From DAOTVD01 sp034437075 (lineage in GTDB: Bacteria > Chloroflexota > Anaerolineae > Aggregatilineales > J027), in the NCBI GenBank assembly GCA_034437075.1, contig DAOTVD010000322.1, positions 1-12,352 on the forward strand: a stretch of DNA of 12,352 bases, written 5' to 3'. A model generated the notes under the pieces. That model did no database searches. It saw only the letters and a program-made list of their open reading frames with translations, and was not told where the DNA came from. Both the position numbers and the translations under genes were made by a program. Each line of letters begins with the position of its first letter. Position 1 is the stretch's first letter. Shown piece after piece: positions 12,310-12,352 of the stretch.

Positions 12310-12352
12310 TTACCCCCCTCTAGCTCCCTCCGAATTCGGCAGGGAGGACTTA
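12310..12352 (-). mobile_element. MITE-like repeat, second family, copy B (cut by window end)
   Basis: The reverse complement reads TAAGTCCTCCCTGCCGAATT then CGGAGGGAGCTAGAGGGGGG then TAA, matching 3764-3805 closely, including the terminal GGGGTAA inverted end. The rest of the element would lie beyond the window. No gene is present between 12178 and the end. Confidence 0.55.

Overview
The window is GC-rich (the Flp-pilin neighbourhood around 3080-3970 is clearly more AT-rich) and carries ten intact protein genes and one gene remnant. Multi-SH3b secreted proteins, a Flp-type pilin fused to an Ig-like domain, an ~880-residue GH63 glycosidase, a Uma2-type remnant and many short C-rich/G-rich hairpin repeats between genes suggest a chromosomal segment of a Chloroflexota bacterium (Anaerolineae-like). 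This assignment is inferred from protein style and repeats; there is no rRNA or marker gene to confirm it.

Layout. 1-660 (-): a Fe-S protein with a divergent 4Fe-4S domain and two CDGSH motifs. 661-1283: a 623-bp gap holding that gene's promoter, copy 1 of a MITE-like repeat, a second small hairpin repeat, a nested dyad and the promoter of the next gene. 1284-2327 (+): a secreted protein with two similar domains, meeting stop-to-stop with 2328-2795 (-), a PrxQ/Bcp peroxiredoxin. 3081-3596 (-): the pilin/Ig-like protein. 3597-4184: a second hairpin repeat family, a 28-bp palindrome and MITE copy 2. 5121-6503 and 4185-5114 (-): a two-gene operon encoding a four-SH3b secreted protein and a nucleoside hydrolase. 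6604-8175 (+): a CrtO/PYROXD2-like FAD oxidoreductase, divergent from the operon and sharing an overlapping -10 region with it. 8172-8279: MITE copy 3, which supplies the stop codon of the oxidoreductase gene and abuts a 5'-truncated Uma2 gene (8280-8567). 12177-11257 and 11212-8564 (-): an operon of a diacylglycerol-kinase-family lipid kinase and a GH63 glycosidase. 12178-12352: its promoter and another copy of the second repeat family running off the end.

The genes do not form one pathway. They read as housekeeping or accessory genes (redox and Fe-S handling, peroxide removal, nucleoside salvage, lipid phosphorylation, sugar hydrolysis, cell-envelope proteins) in short transcription units. 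I found no CRISPR array, tRNA, rRNA, transposase, toxin-antitoxin pair or defence cassette. The most notable feature is the set of non-coding mobile-like repeats: a 108-174 bp element with 12-bp terminal inverted repeats present three times, one copy with a 7-bp candidate target duplication and one associated with gene truncation.
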